DNA of 64,000 nt from Luteimonas colneyensis (GCF_014836665.1 NZ_JACSQJ010000002.1:124001-188000), one strand, 5' to 3'. Counted from the first letter of the stretch, positions 1 through 9,138 are shown. The notes: generated by a model not told the origin, from the letters alone. Made by a program: numbers and translations.

Positions 1-164
1 TGGACACCCTGGTTGCCGACAGGTGCGACCATGTGGGAACTCCCGCTGTCATGCGGCAGGCGCCGCGCATGGCTCCATTACAGGCACGCGCGCCGGGTGT
101 CGCCAGCTAGGTCGGACCCTAAGTCCGGGCGGTCGACGGCGTCGTGCCGCGACCGTCGTCGCAT

Positions 165-845
165 TCATCCGTTGAAGTGCGGATCCACGCGCAGCGCACC
201 GAGGTTGCGCTCGGCGAATCGCCTGGCCAGCTCCGGGGCGGCCTCGCGGATGGCGTCGTAGCTGTCGCGCGAACGCACGTCGGCGCGCAGCACCCAGCCA
301 TCGCCCTCGCGGCTCAGCAGCAGGTCGGTGCCGGGCAGGGTGGCGTCGGACATGCGCAGCAGCACGCGGCCATCGCCGTCGGCGCCGGTGGCGCTGCCGC
401 CTGCGGCGAGCTTGCGCACATGGCGTTCGATCAGCTCGGCGACCGCGGTGCTCGCCCCGGTGGGCGCAGGCATCGCGGGAGCCGCGTCGCCACCGCCGCG
501 CAGTGCATGCTGCGCCTGCCACAGCAGGGCCGGATCCAGCAGCTTCGCCTCGCCGTCGCCGCCGTCCTGGCCGTGGCCACCGTGCTCGCGCTCGCCGTCG
601 CGCGCGGCATGCACGGCGTCGCTGGTGGCGGTGCGGGCCAGCCCGGCCTCGTCGCTCGCCGGCTCGCCAGCCGCGGCCTGTCCCTGCTGCGACTGTTGCT
701 GCACGCCCTGGCGCGCACCGTCCAGCGCGCTGCGGAACCGGTCGGCCTGTGCCGGATCCGCCGGGGTGCGCTCACGCGCCTCGCCGGTGCCTTCGCGGGC
801 GCGGGCGGCTTCGGAGGCCGATGACTGCGTGCGTTCGATGGACAT
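165..845 (-). CDS. sctP: SctP/HpaP-like T3SS needle-length or substrate-switch protein
   Basis: A 226-residue protein at the end of the minus-strand T3SS operon, immediately after sctO, where injectisome loci normally carry the ruler or substrate-specificity switch gene (YscP/HpaC class). Residues 1 to about 110 are low-complexity, rich in Ala, Gln, Gly and charged residues, as expected of an extended ruler. The C-terminal 70 residues form a compact domain with alternating hydrophobic strands (VLLRMSDATLPGTDLLL, then a WVLRADV strand and a helix) resembling the HpaP/FliK switch domain. Such proteins are secreted early, set needle length and trigger the change from needle to translocator export by acting on SctU. 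Sequence conservation in this family is poor, so the assignment rests on position, architecture and the C-terminal pattern. Confidence 0.7.
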   Translation of the reverse strand: MSIERTQSSASEAARAREGTGEARERTPADPAQADRFRSALDGARQGVQQQSQQGQAAAGEPASDEAGLARTATSDAVHAARDGEREHGGHGQDGGDGEAKLLDPALLWQAQHALRGGGDAAPAMPAPTGASTAVAELIERHVRKLAAGGSATGADGDGRVLLRMSDATLPGTDLLLSREGDGWVLRADVRSRDSYDAIREAAPELARRFAERNLGALRVDPHFNG

Positions 846-866
846 GATGTTCTCCCTTGTCGGCCG

Positions 867-1349
867 TCAGTGGCCGGCCAGATGGCGCGCCTGCAACAGG
901 TCCTCGGCGGCGCCTTCCTCCTGGCGTGCTTCGAGCATGGACTGTTCCCCATTCCAGACCTCGCGCCGCTTCTGCAGCGCATCCAGGCGCGCCTTGGCAC
1001 GGAAGAACTCCGCGCGGGCCTCGGCCACGGCCGCTTCCGCGGCGCGCAGCGTCTCCTGGGCCTTGAACAGGCGCTGGCGCGCGGCCTCGGCCTGTTCGCC
1101 GAGCAGTTCGATGTGCGCCTCGCGCTGGGCCAGCGCGTTGGGCCACGACACGCCCGGGGGCGGCGCATCCAGCAGGCGTCCACGCTGCTGCTTCTGCTCG
1201 AAGTCCAGCGCGATGATCTCGCCCTCCAGCGCCAGGCAGGCGTCGCGGCAGGCCTGCGCTTCGCGCTGGCGCTCGAGCACGCGCTGGCGCGCGGCCTCTG
1301 TGCGGTGCTCGCGCAGGCGGACCAGCGTGTGCAGCGGATAGCGCTTCAC
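867..1349 (-). CDS. sctO: SctO-like T3SS ATPase stalk protein
   Basis: A 160-residue, almost entirely helical protein dominated by Arg, Glu, Ala and Gln, predicted to form an antiparallel coiled coil. This is the signature of the YscO/FliJ family, which acts as the central stalk inside the SctN hexamer and links ATPase activity to the export gate SctV. The start is a GTG at 1347-1349 whose bases overlap the TGA of sctN (GTGA), a coupling arrangement typical of this gene pair. Its place between sctN and the switch gene also matches the family. The sequence itself is too simple to identify without context. Confidence 0.75.
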   Translation of the reverse strand: MKRYPLHTLVRLREHRTEAARQRVLERQREAQACRDACLALEGEIIALDFEQKQQRGRLLDAPPPGVSWPNALAQREAHIELLGEQAEAARQRLFKAQETLRAAEAAVAEARAEFFRAKARLDALQKRREVWNGEQSMLEARQEEGAAEDLLQARHLAGH

Positions 1350-2701
1350 GGGAACAGCGCCTTCAGCGCGGCCGCCGACTGTTCGAACGGCACCAGCTCG
1401 TGCGCGGACTGCTGCAGCAGCTTGCGGATGGCGCCGATCTTCTCGATCGCGGCGTCGGCGTCGGGATCGGTGCCGCGCTTGTATTCGCCGAGCTGGATCA
1501 GCAGCTCGATGTCCTGGTACTTGGCGAGCAGCTTGCGCAGCTGGCCCGCGCCGCGCAGGTGGGCCTGGTCGACCACGCGCGGCATGGTGCGGCTGAGGCT
1601 CACCAGCACGTCGATCGCCGGGTAGTGGTAGGCCGCGGCGAGCTTGCGCGACAGCACGATGTGGCCGTCGAGGATCGAGCGAACCTCCTCCACGATCGGG
1701 TCGCCACCGTCCTCGTCCTCGGCCAGCACCGTGTAGAAGGCGGTGATCGAGCCCTTGTCGTTGTTGCCGGCGCGCTCGAACAGTCGCGGCAGCGCGCTGA
1801 ACACCGACGGCGGGAAGCCGCGCCGCGCCGGCGGCTCGCCGACCGCAAGGCCCACGTCGCGCAGCGCGCGCGCGAAGCGCGTGACCGAATCGACCAGCAG
1901 CAGCACGCGCTTGCCCTGGTCGCGGAAGTGCTCGGCGATGGCGGTGCCGACCCAGGCGGCGCGACTGCGCTCCAGCGCCGGACGGTCCGAGGTGGCGACC
2001 ACGATCACGGACCTGGCCAGTCCCTCCGGACCCAGGTTGTCGTGGATGAATTCGTTGACCTCGCGGCCACGCTCGCCGACCAGCACGATCACGTTGACGT
2101 CCGCGTCGCCGCCGCGCGCGAGCATGCCCAGCAGGGTGCTCTTGCCGCCGCCGGCCACGGCGAAGATGCCGATGCGCTGGCCTTCGCCTGCGGTCATCGT
2201 GGTGTCGATGGCGCGCACGCCGGTGGAGAACGGGCGTTCGATCAGGTTGCGCGCCAGCGGGTTGGGCGACGCCGCGTAGATCGGTGCATCGACGGTGGCG
2301 CCAACCGGACCGAGATCGTCGATCGGTTCGCCATGCGCATCGAGGATGCGGCCGAGCAGGCCCGGCCCGACCCGCACCGCGGCCTGGCGCCCGCTGGCAT
2401 AGACCTCGGTGGTCGCGGACACGCCGTCGAGCGCGCCGAGCGGCGTCAGCAGCGTGAGCTGCTTCGACACGCCCACCACCTCGGCGGCCAGCCGGAACGC
2501 CGGGTCGCCTTCGCCGCGGGGATTGCGCAGTTCGCACAGCTCGCCGATCGAGGCCTTGAGGCCGGTGGCGCGGATCAGCGTGCCGTAGGCCTCGGCCACG
2601 CGACCGACGCGCTCGATCGACTGCACCCTGGCCAGTGCGTGCAGCAGCGGATCGGCGCCCCCTGCCGCATCCGCGAATGGCGCCGGCGAGGTGGCGCTCA
2701 T
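1346..2701 (-). CDS. sctN: T3SS ATPase SctN
   Basis: A 451-residue F1-beta-like ATPase of the FliI/YscN family, close to the usual 430-455. It forms the cytoplasmic hexamer that strips chaperones from substrates and unfolds them before export. Visible motifs: a Walker A loop at residues 181-189 (AVAGGGKST, a variant of the usual AGSGVGKST), GERGREV at 209-215 containing the expected catalytic Glu, and Walker B at 266-271 ending in Asp (VLLLVD, followed by SVTRFA). The ATG at 2699-2701 overlaps the stop of sctL by 4 nt (ATGA). Gly-rich substitution in the P-loop is uncommon, but it keeps the [AG]xxxxGK[ST] pattern, so activity is expected. Identity is secure; distinction from FliI rests on the surrounding sct genes. 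Confidence 0.95.
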   Translation of the reverse strand: MSATSPAPFADAAGGADPLLHALARVQSIERVGRVAEAYGTLIRATGLKASIGELCELRNPRGEGDPAFRLAAEVVGVSKQLTLLTPLGALDGVSATTEVYASGRQAAVRVGPGLLGRILDAHGEPIDDLGPVGATVDAPIYAASPNPLARNLIERPFSTGVRAIDTTMTAGEGQRIGIFAVAGGGKSTLLGMLARGGDADVNVIVLVGERGREVNEFIHDNLGPEGLARSVIVVATSDRPALERSRAAWVGTAIAEHFRDQGKRVLLLVDSVTRFARALRDVGLAVGEPPARRGFPPSVFSALPRLFERAGNNDKGSITAFYTVLAEDEDGGDPIVEEVRSILDGHIVLSRKLAAAYHYPAIDVLVSLSRTMPRVVDQAHLRGAGQLRKLLAKYQDIELLIQLGEYKRGTDPDADAAIEKIGAIRKLLQQSAHELVPFEQSAAALKALFP

Positions 2702-3387
2702 GCCTGCCGCTCCGCATGGGCGGTGCTGCCCGCGAGTGCGGTCCGGATCGCCTCGATCTGCTGGGCGACGCCGGCGCGGACCTCGCCGGCCTCCGATACC
2801 ACCACGCAGCTGGTGGGCTCCAGGCTCGGGTCGTCGACGAGCTCGATCACGCCCACCGCCGGATGCGCCTGGCGCACCGCGCCCAGGCCCGCGCTGACGC
2901 TGTCGCGCACGCTGGGATGCACGCGGATCAGCAGGAACTGCTCGGCCTGCGCCGCCTCCACCGCCCGCATCACCAGCGGCGGCACCACGCTGCGGGCGTC
3001 GAAACCGGGCGCGATGCGGTCGACGATCGCGCAGGCCAGCTCGGTGACGCGGCCGGACGCCTCGCCGAGCACGCGCGCGCGGCGCTCGTTGAGCGCGGCA
3101 AGCTGCTCGGTCATCTGCAGTTCGGCCGCGGCGATGCCTTCGGCGAAGCCCTGGGCATGGCCCTGCTCGCGGGCGCGGGCCAGTTCGGCGACCGCTTCCT
3201 CGTACAGGCCGTTGACCCGCTCGAGCAGCGCATCGAGCTCGCCCAGCTTCGCCCATGCCAGGGCGGGCACCACGCTCGCGCCGAGCGAGCGCGAGAACCT
3301 GCGCTGTTCGAACACGGCCACGCCACCCGACGGGGCCGCGGCCGGCCGGGTGCTGGAGGCGTCGCTTCTGGTTTCGGCGTTCATCAT
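2698..3387 (-). CDS. sctL: T3SS ATPase regulator / stator SctL
   Basis: A 229-residue YscL/FliH-type protein. The N-terminal third is Ala/Ser-rich, followed by a long amphipathic helix with Ala/Glu/Gln periodicity (residues about 70-125, including [18 protein letters not shown], a GxxxG-like stretch typical of FliH/SctL). The C-terminal alpha/beta domain ([12 protein letters not shown], then [18 protein letters not shown]) is characteristic of the family. SctL dimers tether and inhibit SctN and link it to SctK/SctQ in the sorting platform. Two adjacent ATG codons exist (3387 and 3384). The gene overlaps sctN by 4 nt, which suggests translational coupling. Confidence 0.88.
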   Translation of the reverse strand: MMNAETRSDASSTRPAAAPSGGVAVFEQRRFSRSLGASVVPALAWAKLGELDALLERVNGLYEEAVAELARAREQGHAQGFAEGIAAAELQMTEQLAALNERRARVLGEASGRVTELACAIVDRIAPGFDARSVVPPLVMRAVEAAQAEQFLLIRVHPSVRDSVSAGLGAVRQAHPAVGVIELVDDPSLEPTSCVVVSEAGEVRAGVAQQIEAIRTALAGSTAHAERQA

Positions 3388-3403
3388 GCGTCCGTCCGCG
3401 CGC

Positions 3404-4036
3404 TCATGCCGCGCGTGTCTCGTGGTGCGTGTAGACCCGCAGCACCGGTTTTTCCGGCAGGCGTGCAAGGGCCTCGTCCGCGGCGCCGGGGGAATGCAGC
3501 AGCCGGCACCAGTCCGCCAGCGCGGGATCGCGCCGGCGTGCCCAGGCCTGGAGCTCCGCGCGACCCTGCCGGTCGAAGACGTCGTGCAGCGGGGCCGGGT
3601 CGTCCGCGGCGATCGCGGCGTCCAGCGCGGTCCGGAAGCCTGCCGTGGCCTGCTCGAGCCGGTCCGGCGGCAGCCGCCCGTCCCACACCGACTGGTCCAA
3701 CGCCAGCAGGTAGCTGTTGCCCAGCGTCGCCTTCAGCCTGCGCACCGGTTCCCGCCGCACTTCGGCGCGGATCGGCGGCGCGTGCGCGAGGATGCCCAGG
3801 TCGCGGCACAGCGCGTCCACGCGCGTGCGCCGCCAGCGGCCGCGGACCACGTCCGGATCGCGCGAGGGATCGGGCGCGAGCAGCGCCAGCGCCGGTCCTT
3901 CCGCAAGCCACGCCGCCAGCAGGCGACGACCCAGCGCGCTGTCGCGCGCGCGCGCGACCAGGGCGGGATCGAGCGGCGTTCCGGCATCGTCCAGCCACCC
4001 CGCGTCGACCTCGGCCAGCAGCGCCCGCAGCGACAT
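3404..4036 (-). CDS. sctK: T3SS sorting-platform protein SctK
   Basis: A 210-residue protein rich in Arg, Leu and Ala, located between sctJ and sctL as in Yersinia-type operons. The SctK/YscK family is poorly conserved. It connects the SctQ pods of the cytoplasmic sorting platform to the SctD/SctJ basal body. Visible features compatible with the family are an N-terminal helical segment with an early WL motif, a central RRLKATLGNSY segment and a C-terminal helical region containing LADWCRLLHSP. The gene starts 3 nt downstream of the sctJ stop. The call is driven mainly by position and length. Confidence 0.7.
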   Translation of the reverse strand: MSLRALLAEVDAGWLDDAGTPLDPALVARARDSALGRRLLAAWLAEGPALALLAPDPSRDPDVVRGRWRRTRVDALCRDLGILAHAPPIRAEVRREPVRRLKATLGNSYLLALDQSVWDGRLPPDRLEQATAGFRTALDAAIAADDPAPLHDVFDRQGRAELQAWARRRDPALADWCRLLHSPGAADEALARLPEKPVLRVYTHHETRAA

Positions 4037-4039
4037 GCC

Positions 4040-4810
4040 TCAGCCGTTCCAGACCTGGCCGGGCGCCTGCTTGTCCTGCGTCGCACCGCGCAGGCGGCCA
4101 CGGAAGGCCACCAGCAATCCGAGCAGCAGCACGACGCCGGCCGCGATCGCCAGCGCCAGCGGACTGATCGCCGACAGCGCCGGGCCCTGCGGCCTCTGCG
4201 CCGGCATCGCCGGGGCTTCGGCAAACTTGACCGTCACCTTGTTGAGATCGGTCAGGCCCTTCACCGAATCCTTCATCAGCAATTTGATGTCGGTTTCACG
4301 GTCGCGCATGCTCGCACCCGGGGCCTCGAAGATCGCGACCGCCACCGTGGAATCCTGGCTGGTGCCGCCAAGCGGGTCGCGCTCGGCAAGCGTGACGTGC
4401 ACGCGCGCGTCGACCACGCCCGGGAAGCGCGACAGGGTGTCGGCGAGCTCCTGCTGCAGCGCGCACTGTTCGCGCCCGCGCTCCTCGGTGGAAGAGGACG
4501 CGAAGCCTTCCTTCTTGAACACGTCGCAGCCGTTGGCGTACTGCTCGCGCGGCAGGCCCTTCGCGGCCAGCACCTGCATCGCATAGGGGAAGTCGGAGGT
4601 CGCGACGCTGATTTCCCAGCCCGTCTTCGAGGGCGACGGGTTCTTGTCGGCATCCACGCCGGCGGCGATGAGCGCGCCCATCACCTGGTTCGCCTGGACT
4701 TCGTCGAGCTGGCTGTAAAGCGGCTTGCCGCCGCATGCGGCGAGCAGCGCGGCCGCCGCCAGCGCGGCGAGCGCCGCGCGCGGCGACCGCGACCACGGGA
4801 GGAACTTCAT
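4040..4810 (-). CDS. sctJ: T3SS inner-membrane ring lipoprotein SctJ
   Basis: A 256-residue YscJ/FliF-type lipoprotein that forms the inner-membrane ring of the basal body. It has an N-terminal signal with a lipobox ending at Cys26 (ALLAAC) and two ring-building motif modules, the first including YSQLDEVQANQVMGAL and GWEISVATSDFPYAMQVLAA, the second a DARVHVTLAERDPL strand. A C-terminal transmembrane helix (ISPLALAIAAGVVLLLGLL) leaves a short cytoplasmic tail. The ATG at 4808-4810 is preceded by a strong Shine-Dalgarno (AGGAGG), which decides the start over an upstream in-frame ATG. The length is normal for the family. Confidence 0.95.
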   Translation of the reverse strand: MKFLPWSRSPRAALAALAAAALLAACGGKPLYSQLDEVQANQVMGALIAAGVDADKNPSPSKTGWEISVATSDFPYAMQVLAAKGLPREQYANGCDVFKKEGFASSSTEERGREQCALQQELADTLSRFPGVVDARVHVTLAERDPLGGTSQDSTVAVAIFEAPGASMRDRETDIKLLMKDSVKGLTDLNKVTVKFAEAPAMPAQRPQGPALSAISPLALAIAAGVVLLLGLLVAFRGRLRGATQDKQAPGQVWNG

Positions 4811-4829
4811 CGACACCCTCCTCCTGCGG

Positions 4830-5261
4830 TCAGGACTGCTGCCGGAACAGCTGCTGGATGCCGTCCGAGGTCCGGTTGGCAACGTTCGATGTCAGCTCCG
4901 CCTGGAACAGGAACTGATGGCACTTCATCGTCATCTCCATCATCTGCCCGGGCGTGAGCTCGGCGATGTTGCCGCTCATGCTCCGCGACAGCGCGTTGAT
5001 GTTGTCGGCACCGGTGTTGAGGTTGTTGATGGCCTCGATCAGCGCCCGCGTGCCCTCGGAAGGCTGCGCAGGCGTGATGTCGGCGACCTGCGGAGTGCCG
5101 CCCACCTGCTGCGGGCCCGAGGCCCCGCCGCTGCGCTCGAGCGCCGCGGCGAAATCACGGACGTCGTAGGGCGTGGCATGCGACAGCCCCCCTGTTCCCT
5201 GCGGGCCGGCCTGCCCGGCCATCGCCGGGTCCATGGCCGCCACCTGGATGGCTTCGATCAT
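4830..5261 (-). CDS. sctI: T3SS inner rod protein SctI
   Basis: A 143-residue protein just upstream of sctJ, the canonical position of the inner rod/adaptor gene. The N-terminal half is variable. The C-terminal 75 residues are strongly helical and match the YscI/HrpB pattern: an amphipathic stretch ending in LTPGQMMEMTMKCHQF, then LFQAELTSNVANRTSDGIQQLF, typical of rod subunits that polymerise between the export gate and the needle. Expected to be an early substrate exported without cleavage. The start is an ATG followed by IEAIQVAAM. The family match by pattern is good. Confidence 0.85.
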   Translation of the reverse strand: MIEAIQVAAMDPAMAGQAGPQGTGGLSHATPYDVRDFAAALERSGGASGPQQVGGTPQVADITPAQPSEGTRALIEAINNLNTGADNINALSRSMSGNIAELTPGQMMEMTMKCHQFLFQAELTSNVANRTSDGIQQLFRQQS

Positions 5262-5282
5262 TTCGATCTCCCGTTTCGGCGC

Positions 5283-5615
5283 TTAGCCGCGCTTGCCCAG
5301 CGTCTCCAGCGCCTGGCCCACGCTGTTCTGCGAGGTCGAGGCGTTGTTCGACATGAACTGCATCTTGAGGCTGGCGGCGGTCAGCTGGACCATCGACGAG
5401 GGCTGGTCGTCCCCGGCGCCGATGCTGGCGGACATGTCGGTGATGACGGCCGCCTGCGAGTCGAGCGTCTGGCCCCAGGCGCGCGACATCGCTTCGTACC
5501 AGCTGCCACGGTCACCGGCGGACGAGCCGCCGCGGATGCCGCCGGCGCCGCTGGTGGCCGCCGCGCCCGCGATGAACTGGCCAAGGCCAGGGGCTCCTGC
5601 TGCGATATTGGTCAT
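5283..5615 (-). CDS. Putative T3SS needle subunit SctF
   Basis: A 110-residue protein between sctD and sctI, the place of the needle gene in Yersinia-type operons. After a Gly/Ala-rich N-terminus of about 35 residues, the rest reads as two helices (from WYEAMSRAWGQTLDSQAAV and from MVQLTAASLKMQFMSNNAST) joined by a short polar turn with a DDQPSS motif. This helix-PSxP-helix design, with a leading Trp and a C-terminal helix rich in Asn/Ser/Gln, is the architecture of PrgI/MxiH/YscF needle subunits. It is longer than typical needles (about 80 residues) because of the N-terminal extension. It could instead be a second rod-like or early secreted protein. The symbol is withheld because the match is architectural only. 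Confidence 0.5.
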   Translation of the reverse strand: MTNIAAGAPGLGQFIAGAAATSGAGGIRGGSSAGDRGSWYEAMSRAWGQTLDSQAAVITDMSASIGAGDDQPSSMVQLTAASLKMQFMSNNASTSQNSVGQALETLGKRG

Positions 5616-5686
5616 GGTCCTCTCCTTTCCCTTCTGTGTTGTCTTCGGTGGTGCATACGGGTGCCCGCGCTCCCGCGCGGTGCGTG

Positions 5687-6877
5687 CTACATCCGCAGCG
5701 GCGTGACGTCGCTGCGCACGTTCGAGAAATCCTTCGGTTCGTGCTCGTCCTCGCCCGCGGCCGGCGCGGGTTCGGGCTTCAGGCGCTCCAGGCTGCCGTC
5801 CGGACGCAGCGCGTGCGCCGCGCCCTCGGTGATCGAGACCAGGGTGCCGATGCCGGGCAGGTCCGCGCCGACCTCGTAGCGGTCGCCCTTGCCCGACACC
5901 ACGTGCGGGTTGTCGCCGCGCACGATCGACGCGACGCGAATGCGCACCGGCTTCGGCGGCGTGGCCGGCACCTGGCGGCGCGCGGCGGCCGACGTGGACA
6001 GGTCGACCGGGATCACGCGGGCCACGCCCTTGACCTCGCGCATCGCCCGCGAGAGGGACGCGGCGCGCAGCGCGGCCTCGTCCTCGAAGGCACCGGTGAC
6101 TTCGACGTCGCCGTTGCCCAGGTAGCGCGTGCGCGCGGAGATGCCCTGGCCTCGCAGGATTTCGGCGACGTCGCCGGCGATGTCGTCGCCGGTGCGCAGT
6201 TCAAGCCGCGCGTCGATCTGCTCGTCGGCGATCCGGCGGGCGATGCGCTCGCGCGTGGCGGTGTCGGCGACCGTGCCGGTCAGGACCAGCCGGCCCTGCG
6301 GGTCCAGCGAGGCCCGGCCGTCATCGATGCCGTACTCGGGCACCAGTCGCTGCAGCTGCGCGCGACCGTCCGGTGCCTCCTCCTTCTGCGGCATGACCGC
6401 GGCGAAGATCGCCAGCGAGGCCAGCGACAGCACCGCGATCGCCGCGACGGCCGGCAGCCTGCGGGTATACGGCCGTACGGAACGCTCCGGCGCGGGACGC
6501 GGGCCCAGGCCGCCGGGCACGTGCCGCTCCCAGCCCGCGTCGTCGGCGGCGCCGAAGGCGATCGCGGCCTCGCCGATGCCCACCCGCTGCACGCGGTCGA
6601 GTTCGACCGGATCGCCCGGATGGATCATCGCGGTGCCCACGTGCAGGGGCGCATCCAGCGCGCGCAGCGAGAAGCGGCCGTCGAGGAAGCTCAGCAGCGC
6701 ATGGTGCGAGGCGACGCCGGCATCGGCCAGCACCATGTCGCAGTCCTCGCCGCTGCCGATCAGGATCATCTCGCCGCCGTCCAGCTCGCGTTCGGCGCCG
6801 GAATGCAGGCCCGACACGACGCGCAGCACGACGCCGCGATCCTTTCGTGCCTCCTCGTCTTCCCGGTCCTTGCCCAT
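5687..6877 (-). CDS. sctD: T3SS inner-membrane ring protein SctD with FHA domain
   Basis: A 396-residue YscD/PrgH-type protein. Residues about 16-110 form a cytoplasmic FHA-like domain (VVSGLHSGAE, then an IGSGEDCDMVL strand, then ASHHALLSF), the non-canonical FHA fold found in SctD that docks the sorting platform. A single transmembrane helix lies at about 141-162. The periplasmic part carries repeated BON/ring-building modules (for example RLVLTGTVADTATRERIARR and VEVTGAFEDEAALRAA) that form the outer ring around SctJ. It ends with a short conserved Pro-rich tail. It lies downstream of sctV and upstream of the putative needle gene on the same strand. Confidence 0.92.
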   Translation of the reverse strand: MGKDREDEEARKDRGVVLRVVSGLHSGAERELDGGEMILIGSGEDCDMVLADAGVASHHALLSFLDGRFSLRALDAPLHVGTAMIHPGDPVELDRVQRVGIGEAAIAFGAADDAGWERHVPGGLGPRPAPERSVRPYTRRLPAVAAIAVLSLASLAIFAAVMPQKEEAPDGRAQLQRLVPEYGIDDGRASLDPQGRLVLTGTVADTATRERIARRIADEQIDARLELRTGDDIAGDVAEILRGQGISARTRYLGNGDVEVTGAFEDEAALRAASLSRAMREVKGVARVIPVDLSTSAAARRQVPATPPKPVRIRVASIVRGDNPHVVSGKGDRYEVGADLPGIGTLVSITEGAAHALRPDGSLERLKPEPAPAAGEDEHEPKDFSNVRSDVTPLRM

Positions 6878-6936
6878 GCCACCCTCCGTTGTTCGAATCC
6901 TGCGACTGCCTCGTTACCCTGCGGTGAAGCGCCCGT

Positions 6937-8976
6937 TCAGGCGTTCACCTGCCCGGCCTGCACGATGCGCAGGTCGGGCGCGAGCTCCTGGTACGACAGC
7001 ACCGGCAGCTCGAAGAAATCGACTTCCATCAGCTTGCGCAGGTGCCTGCGCACGTCCAGCGAACACAGCAGCACCGGCTTCACGCCGGGCGCCTGCCGCG
7101 CCAGATGCGCGCGCACCTCGTTGCCAAGCCGCGACGCCAGCTCCGGCGAGATCGCGAGCTGGCTCGCGCCGCCGGCCACGCGCACCGACTGCCGCAGCTT
7201 GTCCTCGAGCTCCGGGTGGATCAGCAGCACGTGCAGCGTGCGGTCGTCGTCCGCGTGGCGTTCTGCGATCTCCCGCTTGAGCGCGACGCGCACGTACTCG
7301 GTCAGCAGCACCACGTCCTTCTCGCGGCCACCGACGTCGGTGATCGCCTCGAAGACGTCGCGGAGGTTGCGGATCGGCACGCCTTCCTCGGCCAGCCGGC
7401 GCAGCACTTCGGCGACGCGCTGCGGCGCGACCACGCGCAGCATCTCCTTGACGAGGTCCGGGTAGTCACGCTGCATGCGCGCGAACAGGTTGGCGGTTTC
7501 CTGGATGCCGATGAAGCCGCCGAGACGGCGCTGCAGCGCGGCGCGCGCATGCATGTCGAGCAGGTCCTCCGGCGCCAGCGCATCCGCGGTGCCGGCGGCG
7601 ACCCAGTCGCCCGCAAGCACCGGGAAGAAACCGGCCTGGCGGTTGTCGGCCGTGGCCGCGGGCGCGCGCCGGAAGGCGGCGTCGGTGCGCAGCTGGCCCG
7701 ACGCCAACCGCGCGCCGAACGCGCTCAGGCGGTAGCCGCCCTCGCCCAGGCCTTCGACCAGGCGCAGCTTCGGCACGGGGACCGGCACGCCGAACTCGTC
7801 GCGCATGCCCTGCGCCACGGCGGAAACCCTCGACATCAGCACGTCCTGCAACGGCGCAAGTGACGGCGAGAGGTCCAGCTGCAGCGGCGCCGGCGGCGCG
7901 AGGTCGTCGACCTGGTCGGCGACCTCGGACTCGGCGATCTCGCCCTCCGGCACCCGGAATGCACGGCGCAGGACCTGGAAGCCGTGCCGGTAGCGCCATG
8001 CGCTCATGCCCAGCAGCGCCAGGCCCAGGACCAGGAACACCAGCCTCGGGAAGCCGGGAACCAGCGTCATCAGCAGCGCGAGCAGGCCGGTGATCAGCAT
8101 CACTCGCGGCTGGCCGCTGACCTGGCGACCGATGGCTGCGCCCAGGTGCTTGTCGTCGACCTCGCTGGTGGTGCGCGTGACCACGAGGCCGGCGGCGATG
8201 GTGGCGAGGATGGCCGGGATCTGCGAGACCAGGCCGTCGCCGATGGTCAGGATGCTGTAGGTACGGGTGGCGTCGGCCAGGGCCATGTCGCGCTGCAGGA
8301 CGCCGATGGCCAGGCCGCCGAGCAGGTTGATGATGATGATGACGATGCCGGCGATGGCGTCGCCCTTGACGAACTTCATCGCGCCGTCGAGCGCACCGTG
8401 CAGCTGGCTTTCGGTCTCGAGGTGGCGGCGCTTGCGCTTGGCCTCGTCCTTGTCGATCAGCCCCGAGCGCAGGTCGGAGTCGATCGACAGCTGCTTGCCG
8501 GGCATGGCGTCCAGGGTGAAGCGCGCCGACACCTCGGCCACGCGCTCGGCGCCCTTGGCGATGACGATGAACTGCACCACGGTGATGATCAGGAACACCA
8601 CCAGGCCGACCACCAGGTTGCCGCCGGCGACCATGTTGCCGAAGGTCTCGACGATGTGGCCGCCTTCGGCGTCGAGCAGGATCGAGCGCGTGATCGCGAT
8701 CGACAGCGCCAGGCGGAACAACGTGGTGAGCAGCAGGACGCTCGGGAAACTCGAGAACGCAGTTGGCGAAGGGATGTAGATCGCCAGCAGCAGCAGGCCG
8801 AAGCCGATCGAGATGTTGACCGCCACCAGCGCGTCGATCACCACCAGCGGCAGCGGCAGGATCATCACGCTGATGATCAGCACCGCCGCGACGGCGAGCA
8901 CGATGTCGCTGTAACCCAGGCGTGCGCGCTTGCCATTCGCGGGTGCCGCGAAGAGGTTGTCGATCAGCGCGCGCAT
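6937..8976 (-). CDS. sctV: T3SS export gate protein SctV
   Basis: A 679-residue FlhA/LcrD/HrcV-type protein, the nonameric export gate. The N-terminal half contains seven to eight transmembrane helices with the highly conserved cytoplasmic FHIPEP-type region (LLLTTLFRLALSIAITRSIL, then VQFIVIAKGAERVAEVSARF, then DAMPGKQLSIDSDLRSG). The C-terminal cytoplasmic domain that binds chaperone-substrate complexes follows (for example FLIGIQET-like GFIGIQETANL and VLLTEYVRVALKREI). I chose the ATG at 8974-8976 (MRALIDNLFA) because it gives the normal family length and has a G-rich ribosome site; in-frame ATGs at 9000 and 9078 would add 8 or 34 residues without family support. Confidence 0.95.
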   Translation of the reverse strand: MRALIDNLFAAPANGKRARLGYSDIVLAVAAVLIISVMILPLPLVVIDALVAVNISIGFGLLLLAIYIPSPTAFSSFPSVLLLTTLFRLALSIAITRSILLDAEGGHIVETFGNMVAGGNLVVGLVVFLIITVVQFIVIAKGAERVAEVSARFTLDAMPGKQLSIDSDLRSGLIDKDEAKRKRRHLETESQLHGALDGAMKFVKGDAIAGIVIIIINLLGGLAIGVLQRDMALADATRTYSILTIGDGLVSQIPAILATIAAGLVVTRTTSEVDDKHLGAAIGRQVSGQPRVMLITGLLALLMTLVPGFPRLVFLVLGLALLGMSAWRYRHGFQVLRRAFRVPEGEIAESEVADQVDDLAPPAPLQLDLSPSLAPLQDVLMSRVSAVAQGMRDEFGVPVPVPKLRLVEGLGEGGYRLSAFGARLASGQLRTDAAFRRAPAATADNRQAGFFPVLAGDWVAAGTADALAPEDLLDMHARAALQRRLGGFIGIQETANLFARMQRDYPDLVKEMLRVVAPQRVAEVLRRLAEEGVPIRNLRDVFEAITDVGGREKDVVLLTEYVRVALKREIAERHADDDRTLHVLLIHPELEDKLRQSVRVAGGASQLAISPELASRLGNEVRAHLARQAPGVKPVLLCSLDVRRHLRKLMEVDFFELPVLSYQELAPDLRIVQAGQVNA

Positions 8977-9093
8977 GCGTTGGCCCCCGCCATGCGGCAT
9001 GCCATGGGCGTGGCGTGGCCACTCCCGTTCGCGTGCTCTGCCATGTGATTCGCCTGCCGCATTGATCGCTGACCTCATGCGTCACTTTGTGGC

Positions 9094-9122
9094 AAATTAC
9101 GATAGTCTCGTTGCAAGGGCAA
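9094..9122 (-). promoter_or_regulatory. Weak candidate sigma-70 promoter for sctV
   Basis: On the minus strand, TTGCCC (9117-9122) and TAATTT (9094-9099) are separated by exactly 17 nt and lie about 115 nt upstream of the chosen sctV start. The elements match consensus at 4/6 and 3/6 positions. The surrounding 9079-9234 segment is clearly more AT-rich than its neighbours, as is common in T3SS promoters. Support is weak. Confidence 0.25.
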
Positions 9123-9126
9123 TCGC

Positions 9127-9138
9127 GGGAAATTTTGG
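9127..9138. repeat. Direct repeat copy 1 (GGGAAATTTTGG) in sctV upstream region
   Basis: The 11-mer GGGAAATTTTG occurs here and again at 9192-9202, 65 bp apart (about six helical turns), both within the AT-richer gap between sctV and the FliO-like gene. The core AAATTT is self-complementary. The repeat is a direct observation; a regulatory role is inference. Confidence 0.5.

Noticed and set aside
3..110. Plus-strand frame ending at TAG 108-110 at the left edge, perhaps the tail of a gene
   Set aside because: Only 35 codons with no recognisable motif; could be chance. Positions 1-164 otherwise show nothing but a weak hairpin at about 113-130.
6891..6900. GTTCGAATCC, identical to a tRNA T-loop core
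   Set aside because: The flanking bases do not pair into a T-stem and no acceptor, D or anticodon arms fit; it is in the 59-bp sctV-sctD gap.
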